64,000 nucleotides of DNA from CBDEGU01 sp965238045 (GTDB lineage Bacteria; Acidobacteriota; Terriglobia; Bryobacterales; UBA6623), in assembly GCA_965238045.1 (NCBI GenBank), contig CBDEGU010000012.1:2170001-2234000 (forward strand), written 5' to 3'. The position numbers and the translations under genes are program-made. This document shows positions 16,537 through 29,441 of the stretch, in pieces (within the stretch, counting starts at the first letter, position 1; each line of letters opens with the position of its first letter). The notes under the pieces are model-generated. The model had not been told where the DNA came from and did no database searches. It saw only the letters and a list, made by a program, of their open reading frames with translations.

Positions 16537-16784
16537 TCCCCGGAGTTGATACGGCGCTTACTGGGAGCCTAAGAATAGCCCGCTAGAGAGCCGCCCTGAG
16601 CCGTTGCGCGGGCTGCTTCAGGCCCCAGACCCCACCTTGCGCCCTTCGCGGCCCCGTGGTACAACCAAAGCGGCCCCAGCCGGTGTGAGAGCACCGACTG
16701 GAGCCTAACCAGCCACACGATACTCGGTCGGATGTCGTATGGTCGTATGGACGGTTCAAAGCCATCGTAGCAACCCCCATCCAT

Positions 16785-16803
16785 GGGAACACCCGGTGTT
16801 CCC
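16785..16803. repeat. Perfect 9-bp palindrome
   Basis: GGGAACACC, one central base, GGTGTTCCC. The length and perfection fit an operator, but no adjacent intact gene is present to regulate, and an old IS end is equally possible. Confidence 0.4.
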
Positions 16804-16890
16804 CGGCGGTGCTCCCGGGGTTAAGGGCGCTAAGCGCGGTTGATTCCAGCAGTGTTCTACCGGTTTGACGAGGTTCTGAAGAACCTCAGG

Positions 16891-17022
16891 CGGGCGATAG
16901 CTAGTGCGAACGCAATATACCGACAGCTATCCCGCGGACAAGCGCTATGTAGTTCGTTTCGGGGGACTTAGTCCTGCTCGCAGTCCTTGAACTCGGCGAC
17001 CCAGTTTTCGACGACGCGGATG
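16891..17022 (-). repeat. Inverted repeat pair, right arm
   Basis: Reverse-complement partner of 14780-14910, covering the last codons of PD40 relic 3 and its downstream DNA. The palindrome at 16870-16887 sits just outside its end. Confidence 0.75.
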
Positions 17023-17085
17023 AAGGGCCGCTTGCCGGACTCGTCCTCAACTGCCTCCGTTGTTGTCGCCCGGTCGGTTTGATGT
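16968..17085 (-). pseudogene. PD40 regulator, C-terminal relic 3
   Basis: The minus-strand frame ends ESGKRPFIRVVENWVAEFKD plus CEQD and stop. It is closest to relic 1 in ESGKRP and to relic 2 in its EQD end. Only the tail is preserved; no propeller blade is found upstream. Confidence 0.6.
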
Positions 17086-17445
17086 GTCGTTGCGTTAGGA
17101 GCAGATTTACTGTGTGCCCACAAGGACGGCGCGGACGGCGTCGAGCGCTGTCCGCCGGGCCCTCTGCGAGTGACGGTTACCGGCGCCGAAGACGACTGCC
17201 GATCTCACTGCCCCCAGTGCGTGCTCCCTCCTCTGGCAGGTCCTTCATTAGAGCCCACCAAATTCTGGATTTAGGCCGGTCCGTTCCGTGTACTCGGTCC
17301 GCGCGCAAACTGCTAGCATACCTGAGTTACCATGCCTGAGAGCAAAGTACGGCGTTGACGTCCGAACTCTCAGCCTACATCATGAGCTACTTCTCGGCTA
17401 TGCCCTGGGCAAGAAGGCCGGGCCGGTGCGGAATCGAAACCCTTC

Positions 17446-19516
17446 TTGGCTGAACGCATGACCAGTGTAATGCGCCCGCCTCACCAGTCTCCGTACCAGA
17501 AGACGGCCGCCTGTGCGGGCATCCTTCTTGCCGTCAATGCCGTTGCAAGCTGGAGGCTTTTCTTTGCCGAGTACCTCGTCTACCTAGGTTCAATTGACGC
17601 GGCGTACATCGCGCTAGGCCGCTATGTGATCGAGCACCCGTGGGATCTTAGTTGGTTTCCCCTCTGGTATGGCGGTGTGCCCTATGAAAACACTTACCCG
17701 CCGTTGATGCACATCGTCGTCGCCATCGTGGCGTGGCTGGGAGGGTTGTCCCCCGCGCTGTCGCATCACATCGTCGGCGTGCCGCCTACTGCCTGGGCGC
17801 GGTGACGTTGTTCGCGCTGGCGTACCGGCTGTTCTGCCGCCTACTGCCTGGGCGCGGTGACGTTGTTCGCGCTGGCGTACCGGCTCGGGACGGCTCACGA
17901 GCGTTGTCGCCGCGCTGGTTTACTCGCTGGTCTCGCCCGCTGCTTTGCTGATCGGCGCGGTGGCCGGGGATCTCGGTACGGCGTGGGGCCCGCGGCGCCT
18001 TCATGCTCTTGTGGTCTACGGCGAAGGACCTCACATCGTCGGGCTGGCCCTGCTTCCGTTGGCTGTGGTTGCCTTGGATCGAGCGCTCGAGAAGCCCAAG
18101 CCCGCAAGGATCTACCTCGCGGCCTTGGCGATGGCGGCGCTCCCACTGACTAACTGGATCGGCGCCTTCGGTTTGGCTCTCGCGATCGCGGCGTATCTGT
18201 TGGCCCGCGCCGGCCAAGGCTGGGGCCGACGAACGGTTACAACGGTTGCGATCGCGGGTCTCGCCTACGCAATGGCCGCTCCGTGGACCCCACCATCCCT
18301 TCTGGCAACCATCCAACACAACGCTCAACACGTTGTAGGGAGGTATCCGCTTGGCTGGGAGCACTTGGTCTACGCGGCGGGCGTGATCGTCGTCGCTCTT
18401 GGGCTTGCTCTCTTTTTGATAGCACGGAAAGTGCCCTTCACGCTGCGCTTCTCGATACTTTTCTTAGCTCCTCTCGCCATCGTGACCCTGGCCGCGGAAT
18501 GGGGAGATCTCTACATGATGCCGCAGCCCGAGCGGTATCACATTGAGATGGAGATGCCTTTTGCAATGCTAGCGGCATTCACGCTGGTCCCGCTGCTACG
18601 GAGGCTTACCCGCGCGAAGCAACTTATGGCGGCCGGGATGTTCGTTATCGCGGGTCTGGTTCAACTTCAGGGCTACTGGCAGTACGCCAAGGATATGATC
18701 CGGTCGACCGACACCGAGCAGATGGTCGAATATGAGGTGGCCCGCTGGCTGGACGAGAACCTCCCGGGACGGCGGGTCTTCGCAACGGGGTCGACCCAGT
18801 TCTGGCTCAACGTATTTGCGGACAACCCGCAGATTGGAGGCGGTTTCGCCCAGGGCATTCATAATCGCCAGATCCCGCAGGTTCACTTCGGCGTTCCCTA
18901 CACTATCTCGGATGGTGCCAACACGGTGCTTTGGCTGAAAGCGTACGGCGTCAGGGCGATCGTAGTGAGCGGTCCGAAAACGCGCGACTCCTATCAGGAC
19001 TATCGAGACCCAGGCAAATTTGAGGGAGTGCTGCCCGAGGTGTGGCGCAGCGGCGACGATGCCATCTACGAAGTACGTCAGCGTTCCGATTCCCTGGCTC
19101 GAGTGGTTTCGCGCAAGCACGTCGTCGAGCGCCCGCCGTACAACAACGACGACGTTGAGTCGATCATCGCCTATGTGGACGCGCTCGAGGACGATGCCTT
19201 GCCCGTAGCGGAAATCGAATGGCGAAGACCTCACGAAGGGCTCATCCAAGCTGATCTCAGGCCGTCGCACCTGGTTTCCCTGCAAATCAGTCATCATCCC
19301 GGCTGGCGCGCGTGGGTCAATGGACAACCGCGGCAGATCGAACGGGACGGGCTGGGGTTCATGTTGATGGAGCCGAAATGCGACGGGCCGTGCGTGATCG
19401 AGCTGACCTACGACGGGGGACGCGAGATGGCTCTCGCCAAGTTCGCTTCGGGCGCAGCCCTAGTTTTCGGTGTTCTGTGGTTCGGCTACGACTGCCGGAG
19501 AAAGCCGGCGGCGTAG
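17446..19516 (+). pseudogene. Polytopic membrane protein (PTPS-related/glycosyltransferase-like), frameshifted
   Basis: An N-terminal frame (17446-17805) gives a membrane start and SIDAAYIALGRYVIEHPW, WFPLWYGGVPYENTYPPLMH, as in large GT-C-like membrane proteins annotated as 6-pyruvoyl-tetrahydropterin synthase-related. It stops inside a 55-bp tandem duplication. The second duplicate copy reads AVTLFALAYRLG in the original frame. A further shift is needed before SVVAALVYSLVSPAALLIGA, which continues as a 523-codon frame (17945-19516) with about eight more helices and a soluble C-terminal domain. So at least two indels break one gene of about 690 codons. The organism could express fragments but not the whole protein. 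Confidence 0.7.
17781..17885 (+). repeat. 55-bp tandem duplication
   Basis: Fifty identical bases at 17781-17830 and 17836-17885, separated by GTTCT. The period of 55 is not a multiple of three and shifts the reading frame of the membrane protein gene. Confidence 0.9.
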
Positions 19517-20042
19517 TCGTCTCCTGCCGAACTGACGGCGAGGGGCAGGCCGGTGTTCGAGGTTGTAGTGCTGTCAGCGTTCCCCCTGCACCCACAGTGC
19601 TCAACTCCGCTCCGCAGTCCAGACCCAACGACCTGCCACGCCCGACCATCGTGGCCTACCCTGACCTGACGGAATTATGCCTCTGCACGATACCTGGTGA
19701 GAACACCTTAGGACCGTATCGACCGTGCGGCGGGCGAAGAGCGGTGGAGAGAGGCGGTGGCAACGTGGGCCGCCGCATTGTCGATAGGGATTGTTGGAGG
19801 AAGCCGAGCTCAGGCCCGGCTATGTGGATTGTAGGGATTGGCTGGATCGTTGGGCAGGAGGAGCAGGACCTTTCGGGAGTAGAACGTGGCTTGGATCGCC
19901 CGGATTGCTTTGATGTATGGAAGCCGCGAAGTCCTCGCAGGCGGACGAATCAGCTCCGCGGAAAGACCCAGGCGCAGGAGTGCGAAGCACCCCCTGGCGG
20001 CGGCGCGTCGCAGCGTTGCGTTGGCGAAGAGACGGTGCGGGG

Positions 20043-21248
20043 TCATGAGGAGTCGATAGCCTCGGGCAGGGCCATGGCCCCGGCGCGTAGCGCCGGTTCC
20101 AGCGCCGAGAGCCATGCGACCACGCGCAGCCTTCCCTCGCCGCACAGCGGGCAGCGGCGCTCCACGGCTCGCCGTTGCTCCTTGCTCAACAAGGCAGGGG
20201 GAACTTCCCTCGTCGCGGACGCCTGGAGGAGTTCCCGGCAGCGGGCCAAGCCCGCCGTTCGTTTGCGATGAGCCAAGAAACCGTAGTAGCGGATCTTGAC
20301 GAAGCCACGCGGCAGCACATGCAGCAAGAAGCGCCGCAAAAACTCGACTGCGTCGAGCGTCATCGTCTCGATACGGTGGTTGTTCTTCGCGTTGCGAAAA
20401 CGCAAGCGCAGGCGACCGTCATGGAGCGAGCGCAAGCGACCGTTGGAGATGGCGACGCGATGGGTATAACGAGCCAGATACTTGAGCACTTGTTCGGGTC
20501 CGCTCATGGGCGGCTTGAGGTAGACCACCCACTCGGTTGTTCTCAGTTTTCGCAGCCAAGAGTGAAAACGTTCGGGCTTCGTCAGCGGGGCCAGCTGCCG
20601 GTCGAGTGCAAGCTCGCCGTGTTCGAACGCCCGCCGCAAACCGTCCAAGAGCTTGCCGCGAAACAAGCGGCTCAGGGGCCGCACGGGCAGGAAGAAGTTC
20701 TTGCGGCAGCGGATCCAACGGCTGCCGTCGAGCGCCATCCCTCCCGCCGGCACGACGCAGTGCAGGTGCAGATGAGGCAGCAGCGTCTGGTTCCAGGTGT
20801 GCAAGACGGCGAAGAAGCCGATCTGGGCGCCCAAACGCTTGGGGTCGCGAGCGAGTTGTTGCAAGCTTTGAGAGGCCGCCTCGAACTCCAGACGGTAGAA
20901 GAGCCGCTGATTCTGGAGGGCCAACCTCGCCAGGGCCCCTGGCACGGTGAACACAACATGGCAGTAGTGCACCGGAAGTAGTTCCTGCGCCCGTGCCCCC
21001 AGCCAGCGGTCACGCGCGGCCGACTGACACTTCGGACAGTGCCGGTTCGAGCACGAGTTGTAAGCGATCCGCTCCTCGGAACAAGCATCGCACTGTTCGA
21101 TGTGAGCGCCCTGGGCGGCGCTACGGCAGGAGCCGATGTCGCGAAGGGCCTTGCGTTGGCGGCTGGAGAGACGGTGTCCCCAGCGCTCGAGCAACTCCCC
21201 TTCGTGTTGGTAAATGACATCGGCCACTTCCAGCCGATGCCGGCTCAT
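20043..21248 (-). CDS. IS91-family HUH transposase
   Basis: 401 aa. N-terminal zinc-binding cysteines (CDACSEERIAYNSCSNRHCPKC), then the HUH metal motif in LLPHLHLHCVVPAGG and a Y1-type region around VLKYLARYTHRVAISNGR, followed by IRYYGFLAHRKR and a C-terminal CPLCGEG motif. Length is normal. The protein nicks one strand and initiates rolling-circle transposition. The ATG overlaps the recombinase stop. Confidence 0.92.
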   Translation of the reverse strand: MSRHRLEVADVIYQHEGELLERWGHRLSSRQRKALRDIGSCRSAAQGAHIEQCDACSEERIAYNSCSNRHCPKCQSAARDRWLGARAQELLPVHYCHVVFTVPGALARLALQNQRLFYRLEFEAASQSLQQLARDPKRLGAQIGFFAVLHTWNQTLLPHLHLHCVVPAGGMALDGSRWIRCRKNFFLPVRPLSRLFRGKLLDGLRRAFEHGELALDRQLAPLTKPERFHSWLRKLRTTEWVVYLKPPMSGPEQVLKYLARYTHRVAISNGRLRSLHDGRLRLRFRNAKNNHRIETMTLDAVEFLRRFLLHVLPRGFVKIRYYGFLAHRKRTAGLARCRELLQASATREVPPALLSKEQRRAVERRCPLCGEGRLRVVAWLSALEPALRAGAMALPEAIDSS

Positions 21249-22120
21249 CGCCGGCGCCGGTCCCCGTCGTCGGTGAGCGCTTCGCGAATCTCGAGTGCTT
21301 CGAGTGGGCTCTGCGTCGTGCGCAGGCGCAGTTCCGAGACATGCAGGTAGCGCGCTGTCGTCTTGAGGCTGACGTGCCCTAGCAAGACCTGGATGGTGCG
21401 CAGGTCCGTTCCCGCTTCCAGCAAGTGCGTGGCAAAGGAATGCCGCAGCACGTGCGGACTCACCGCCTTGCCGATGCCCGCCTTGTGCCCAAGCTTTTGG
21501 CAGATCTCTCGCACCCCCGAGGGCCGCAGCTTGGCGCCGGGGATACGGCCCGGAAACAGCAACTCGTTCGGTTTCGCCCAGCGCCAGTATAGACGCAGCA
21601 ACTCCAGCAACTTCGCCGGCAGCATCACCTGGCGCGGTTTCTCTCCTTTGCCGCGGCGCACCAAGATCACCATCCGCTTCGAGTCGATGTCGCCCGCTTC
21701 GAGTTGCAGCACTTCGTCGAGACGCAACCCGGCCCCGTAGAGTGTCCCGAGCATCGCGCGATGCTTCAGATTCACCGCCGCGTCCAGCAGCGCCGTCACT
21801 TCTTCACGGCTCAGCACGACGGGCAGGCGACGCCGCGCCTTGGGCCGTGCGATGCGTTCGACAATCCAGGGTCGCTCGAGTGTCTGGCTGTAGAAGAACT
21901 TCAGCGCCGCCGTGCGCACCCCGCATGCCGATCCGGAGAGTTTACGCCGCTCGATCAAGTAGAGTTGATACTCGCGAATCTGCTCCGGGCCCAGTTGCTC
22001 CGGCGACTTGCCGAAGTAGCGGGCGAAATCCTCGACAGCCTTGGTATAACTCCGCATCGTCTGCGGCGAATAGTCGCGCAACCGCAGGTCTTCGATCATC
22101 CTCTGACGTAGCTTGGTCAT
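21245..22120 (-). CDS. Tyrosine recombinase carried by the IS91 element
   Basis: 291 aa, start supported by AGGAGG six bases before the ATG. An N-terminal SAM-like core-binding domain (SPQTMRSYTKAVEDFARYFGK) precedes a catalytic domain with the Arg in GAGLRLDEVLQL, HVLRHSFATHLLE (HxxR), LGHVSLKTTARYLHV (His and the nucleophile Tyr). All catalytic residues are present. The sequence is close to integron-type and IS91-associated integrases, and shares the phrase RLPVVLSREEV with the integrase fragment fused at 39297-39447. Its role in the element's movement is not established. Confidence 0.9.
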   Translation of the reverse strand: MTKLRQRMIEDLRLRDYSPQTMRSYTKAVEDFARYFGKSPEQLGPEQIREYQLYLIERRKLSGSACGVRTAALKFFYSQTLERPWIVERIARPKARRRLPVVLSREEVTALLDAAVNLKHRAMLGTLYGAGLRLDEVLQLEAGDIDSKRMVILVRRGKGEKPRQVMLPAKLLELLRLYWRWAKPNELLFPGRIPGAKLRPSGVREICQKLGHKAGIGKAVSPHVLRHSFATHLLEAGTDLRTIQVLLGHVSLKTTARYLHVSELRLRTTQSPLEALEIREALTDDGDRRRR

Positions 22121-22625
22121 GAACGACCTCCTTGCGGCCGCTCATTATTCCGCTACCTCAATAAAGTTTCCATCCCTTCCCCCACTTGCCGGCCTCCCCT
22201 CACCTCTGCCGCGCCAGCGGCTTCGTCCAACAACCGTTCAACAACCGTTCGCACTCGCTATCCGCCAAAATTCTCGCTAGCCGCCTGATGGGACTCGATT
22301 TGGACCAGTTCGACGACGGATTGTCGAGGCTCCGAAGCCTGATTTCTCAACGGGAAATTATTTCTCGACATCTATCCGACACTGACGCCCTTTTCGTCGA
22401 ACATTCTAGCGCGGGCAGGGGCAAGAGGAGCCCGTCCACGCGTGAAGCATGCGAGTCGGTGACGCCCCTCGCCATAGGGTCAACTCGCCGACCTTGGCAG
22501 GGCTCAGAATACTTCACTTCCCCAGATGAGTTATGGTGATGTGGACTCCATGAGATGGCGCAGACCCCCGACTTCGCTCCAGCCCCCGAAACAGCCGCTT
22601 TCCCGAAACGAGATCTCTCCCCGAG

Positions 22626-22677
22626 ATGGTCTAGTTTTACTCCGCCCCAGTGGCCTAATTTTGCTCCGCCCTTGACA
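22626..22677 (-). mobile_element. Solitary IS21-family end
   Basis: Reads, on the minus strand, TGTCAAGGGCGGAGCAAAAT then GGCGGAGTAAAACTAGACCA. This is the terminal TGTCAAGGGCGGAGTAAAA and inner repeat pattern of the IS21 element at 61143-63696, with changes. No transposase genes accompany it. Confidence 0.7.
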
Positions 22678-22793
22678 TCAGGACGGCGGCGGCAAGTCGG
22701 CGCACTACACCGCGAGTCTAACACCATTGATCACATTGTGATCACATTGACTGATCGCTGAATGACTGATTCATTGTAATCTACTGAAAACAT

Positions 22794-22847
22794 TGGTCGG
22801 GGCGCGGAGATTTGAACTCCGGACCTCCTGCTCCCGAAGCAGGCGCG
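22794..22847 (-). tRNA. tRNA-Pro(CGG) 3' half (probable attachment-site remnant)
   Basis: On the minus strand: anticodon stem-loop CCTGC-TTCGGGA-GCAGG with anticodon CGG, a short variable arm, a T arm GGAGTTCAAATCTCC, acceptor strand CGCCCCG and encoded ACCA. The 5' half (5' acceptor strand and D arm) is absent. It is therefore not a functional tRNA but the piece commonly duplicated at the far end of an island integrated by a tyrosine recombinase. Confidence 0.75.
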
Positions 22848-23246
22848 ACAGACTCTTAATTAACCTCTAACTCATTGAAAACACGGCTCGTTTGGTTGGA
22901 CACCCGCACGAAAACGGACTGATAATTGGAACCCCAAATGGAACCCCTGAAAAGCGGCGGTCGGACGCGTGGCCGGAGCCGCGAAGTACTACCCGGCGCT
23001 GGAGATATTGGAGCGGGAGGAGACGACGCTAAGCCCGAGGTCCGAGGATCTGCGCGAAGTGCCGGAACGCAAATAGCCACTGAGAAATCATTTCCCGCCA
23101 AGAAACACACGTCGCCGGAGGCTCCCTAGATCGCCACCATGCCTGGTACGCTGGTCGAACCAACGGCCTGGCGGTGCTACCATCGGAAAGCTCAACGGAT
23201 CGGTTGTTTGCGAAAGTAATCCGTAACGAGGTAGAATGGGACCGGC

Positions 23247-26494
<3,248 letters not shown>

Positions 26495-26495
<1 letters not shown>

Positions 26496-27940
26496 TGAGT
26501 GACCCACTACAGCTTCTAGGACCTTTGACTCGCCGGCAGTTCTTTGGTCGATCAGCGACCGGGATCGGAGCGGCGGCGCTGGCGTCACTGTTGAATCCGG
26601 AATTGCTCGCTGCCGGAAAGGCTGCTCTGCCCGCGGCGCATTTCCCGGCGCGAGCCAAACGCGTGATCTACCTGTTCATGCACGGTGGTCCCTCACAGAT
26701 GGAGCTGTTCGACTACAAACCGGCGCTGTGGAAGTGGAATGGCACTGAACTGCCCGATTCGGTGCGCGGCGACCAGCGGCTGACCGGCATGACCTCTGGC
26801 CAGGAATCGCTTCCGATTGCTGCGCCGAGACAGTTTGAGTTCAAGCAGCACGGCCAAAGCGGGGCTTGGATAAGCGACCTGCTTCCAAACCTCGCAAGGG
26901 TGTGCGACGAAATCTGTTTCGTCAAGTCGCTCAACACCGAGGCGATCAACCACGATCCGGCTGTGACACTGCTGCAGACCGGACACCAACAGCCTGGCCG
27001 TCCCAGCCTGGGCGCCTGGACGAGCTACGGAATCGGCAGCGAGAACGATGATCTGCCGGCCTTCGTCGTGCTGATCTCACGCGGCAGCGCGGCGCGCCCG
27101 GCAGACCCTCTCTACGCCCGACTCTGGGGCACGGGGTTCCTGCCATCCAGCCACCAGGGTGTCAACTTCCGCAAGAGCGGCGATCCGGTGCTCTACCTTT
27201 CGAATCCTCCCGGGCTGGACGCGGCCACGCGTCGGAGCATGCTCGAGGGGTTGGCCAGGCTGAATCGAAAGCAATTCGAGCTTTACCGCGATCCCGAGAT
27301 CGAAACCCGGATCGCACAGTACGAAATGGCCTATCGCATGCAAACTTCCGTACCGCAGTTGACCGACCTGTCTGACGAGACGCCGCAGACGTTTGACTTG
27401 TACGGCGAACAGGCCCGTACCCGAGGAACCTTTGCGGCCAATTGCCTGCTGGCTCGACGGTTGGCGGAGCGAGGCGTACGGTTCATCCAGCTCTATCATC
27501 GAGGCTGGGACCAGCACTATAACCTGCCCAGCGATATCAGGCTGCAGTGTCACGACGTCGACCGCGCCTGCGCCGCTCTGATCACCGATCTGAAGCGGCG
27601 GGGCCTGCTCGAGGAGACGTTGATCGTCTGGGGCGGCGAGTTCGGTCGCACCGCTTACAGCCAGGGCAAACTCAGCGACACGGACTACGGCCGAGACCAT
27701 CACGGACGCTGCTTCACGATGTGGCTGGCCGGTGGAGGCATCAAGCCTGGCGTCAGCTTCGGAGAGACCGACGACTACTGCTACAACATCGTCAAGGACC
27801 CGGTGCATGTGCACGACCTGAACGCCACCATTCTCCACTGCCTGGGCATCGACCACGAACGGCTCACGTTCAAGTTCCAAGGCCGCCAGTACCGCCTGAC
27901 CGACGTGCACGGCCAGACGGTAAGGAACATCCTTGCCTGA
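26495..27940 (+). CDS. DUF1501 (sulfatase-like) Tat-exported protein
   Basis: 481 aa. Starts with a twin-arginine signal (LTRRQFFGRSATGIGAAALASL). The DUF1501 core is present: AKRVIYLFMHGGPSQMELFDYKP, then LNTEAINHDPAVTLLQTGH, RLAERGVRFIQLYHRGWDQH, LLEETLIVWGGEFGRTAYSQ and DYGRDHHGRCFTMWLAGGG. The fold belongs to the alkaline phosphatase/sulfatase superfamily and has metal-binding Asp/His positions but no Cys/Ser-x-Pro-x-Arg formylglycine site. Translationally coupled to the upstream PSCyt protein (TGATG). Confidence 0.9.
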
Positions 27941-28099
27941 GAGCCTGAAACTTCAACGATTCGTCGCACCTAGGAGCGTCTGAACGTCGCACGTCCTGGG
28001 CTGGGCAGCGTCAGCTCCAAGTAATGAAGCATCGACAGTCCAACGGCGAAGTGTCCAAAAACTCGAACGCGTAGTGTCCAAATACTCGAACGTGTTCTG

Positions 28100-29245
28100 T
28101 TGTTGAGAGTTATGGTCCATGCGAGAGACGCTCCGTTGGGCCGCTGCTGTGCTAGCCTGCGCTCCATGCAGCAGGTTCTGGACCCGTTCCGGTTCCTTCT
28201 CATCGTCCTGGCGGGATGGGCCAATCAACAGCAACAGGACATCAACGACTATCTCAAGGAAGAGAACCGCGTGCTTCGCGAGCAAGTGGGGAACAAGCGG
28301 CTGCGACTCAACGACGAGTAGCGCCGCCGTTTGGCGGTCAGGGCCAAGAAGCTGGGCCATAAGGTGCTCGGGGAGGTGGCCTCGATCGTCACTCCGGACA
28401 CCTTGCTGACCTGGCATCGAAAGCTCATTGCCCGCAAGTACGACGGCAGCCAGCGACGAGGTCCAGGACGGCCCCCGGTGATGGTACAGATCCGGCGGTT
28501 AGCCGTTCGCATGGCGACGGAGAACCGCGACTGGGGCTACACCCGCATCCGGGGAGCTTTAGCCAATCTCGGTCATCGGGTCGCACGCGGTACGATCGCC
28601 AACATCCTTAAACAACACGGTATCGAGCCTGCACCGGAGCGCTTGAAGAAGACCCCTTGGCGGGAGTTCTTGCAGGTGCACTGGGAGATCCTTGCTGCTG
28701 CGGATTTCTTCACCGTCGAGGTGTGGACGCGTTCCGGTCTGGTCCGGGTCGTGGTGCTGTTTGTGATCGAGCTGTCGACCCGTCGAGTCGAGATCGCCGG
28801 GATTACGACCCAGCCCGATGGGGCTTGGATGACTCAGATCGCTCGCAACTTGACCGACGACGGCGATGGTTTTCTGGTCGGCAAGAAGTATCTGATCCAC
28901 GATCGGGACCCCTTGTTTACGCAGGAGTTTCAAGAAACGCTGTCGGCAGCGGGAGTAAGAACTGTCCGCCTACCGGCACGATCCCCGAATCTGAACGCCT
29001 ACGCCGAACGCTTCGTGCGCAGCATCAAAGAATCCTGCTTGGATCGCATGATTCTTTTCGGAGAGCGATCGCTGGGCCGGGCGGTCCAAGAGTTCATCGC
29101 CCATTATCATTTCGAACGCAATCACCAGGGACTGGACAACCAGTTGCTCTTCCCGGACCGGCGCAATTCCAAGAGAAGCGTCCCAGTCGAGTGTCGACAG
29201 CGACTGGGCGGAATGCTGAAGTATTACCACCGACAGGCTGCCTGA
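28100..29245 (+). pseudogene. rve DDE transposase, copy 1, nonsense-mutated
   Basis: Aligned with the intact 381-aa copy at 31839-32984 it is collinear, but codon 74 is TAG where copy 2 has CAG (28319-28321). Downstream the frame is open (MAVRAKKLGHKVLGE onward) with the DDE integrase core: FFTVEVWTRSGLVRVVVLFV, LIHDRDPLFTQEF, AYAERFVRSIKESCLDRM. Initiation after the stop would lose the N-terminal part. Confidence 0.85.
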
Positions 29246-29268
29246 AGGATCCCCCAGAAACAAAAACC

Positions 29269-29300
29269 GCCGCTGCTTTGTGCAGCAGCGGCATTTGTGG
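29269..29300 (+). terminator. Hairpin downstream of transposase copy 1
   Basis: GCCGCTGC (29269-29276) and GCAGCGGC (29285-29292) form an 8-bp perfect stem with an 8-base loop, followed by ATTTG. The weak T run makes it a moderate terminator candidate. Confidence 0.45.
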
Positions 29301-29441
29301 GCTTCGTGTGCCACCCTCTCTTTAGCGCGGCCGACCCCACTCAGCGTCAGTCCACCAACACAAGAAGACGAAAGTCGCAGTTCCGAACAAGAATCCCCCG
29401 TCACAACATCTGTCGGAATAAGCCGATCGAGTTTTTGGACA

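Larger units (their letters stand above)
16537..17445. other. Gene-poor interval with palindromes and an inverted repeat arm
   Basis: No intact gene. Holds a 19-bp palindrome (16785-16803, arms GGGAACACC/GGTGTTCCC), an 18-bp palindrome (16870-16887, GAGGTTCT/AGAACCTC), the inverted PD40-tail repeat and a PD40 relic. The GC-rich 16560-16790 segment has many short complementary stretches and might be structured RNA, but I could not match it to a known RNA class. Confidence 0.5.
19692..22160 (-). mobile_element. IS91-family element with accessory tyrosine recombinase
   Basis: Two overlapping genes (tyrosine recombinase then HUH transposase, ATGA overlap) and a ~350-base 3' tail that matches the element end at 208-551. 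The ter side end is near 19692 by comparison with the first copy. The ori side is not delimited by a second copy and is placed shortly upstream of the recombinase start. Several IS91-group elements are known to carry such an integrase gene. Both genes are open, so the element may be active. Confidence 0.85.
22161..23246. other. Junk interval with IS21 end and tRNA fragment
   Basis: No intact gene. It holds a solitary IS21 end (22626-22677), the 3' half of a tRNA-Pro (22794-22847), and a short reading-frame tail near 22953-23072 (plus strand, ending REVPERK before a stop) that looks like the end of an unknown gene. Confidence 0.6.

Noticed and set aside
16569..16784. Small minus-strand gene of 71 codons
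   Set aside because: No start signal, no family, and it overlaps the palindrome-rich non-coding interval.
16560..16790. Possible group II intron or other structured RNA
   Set aside because: GC-rich with short complementary stretches, but no recognisable domain V or reverse-transcriptase frame.
17079..17339. Plus-strand 86-codon frame
   Set aside because: Arginine/serine-rich composition typical of random frames in GC-rich DNA; no ribosome site.
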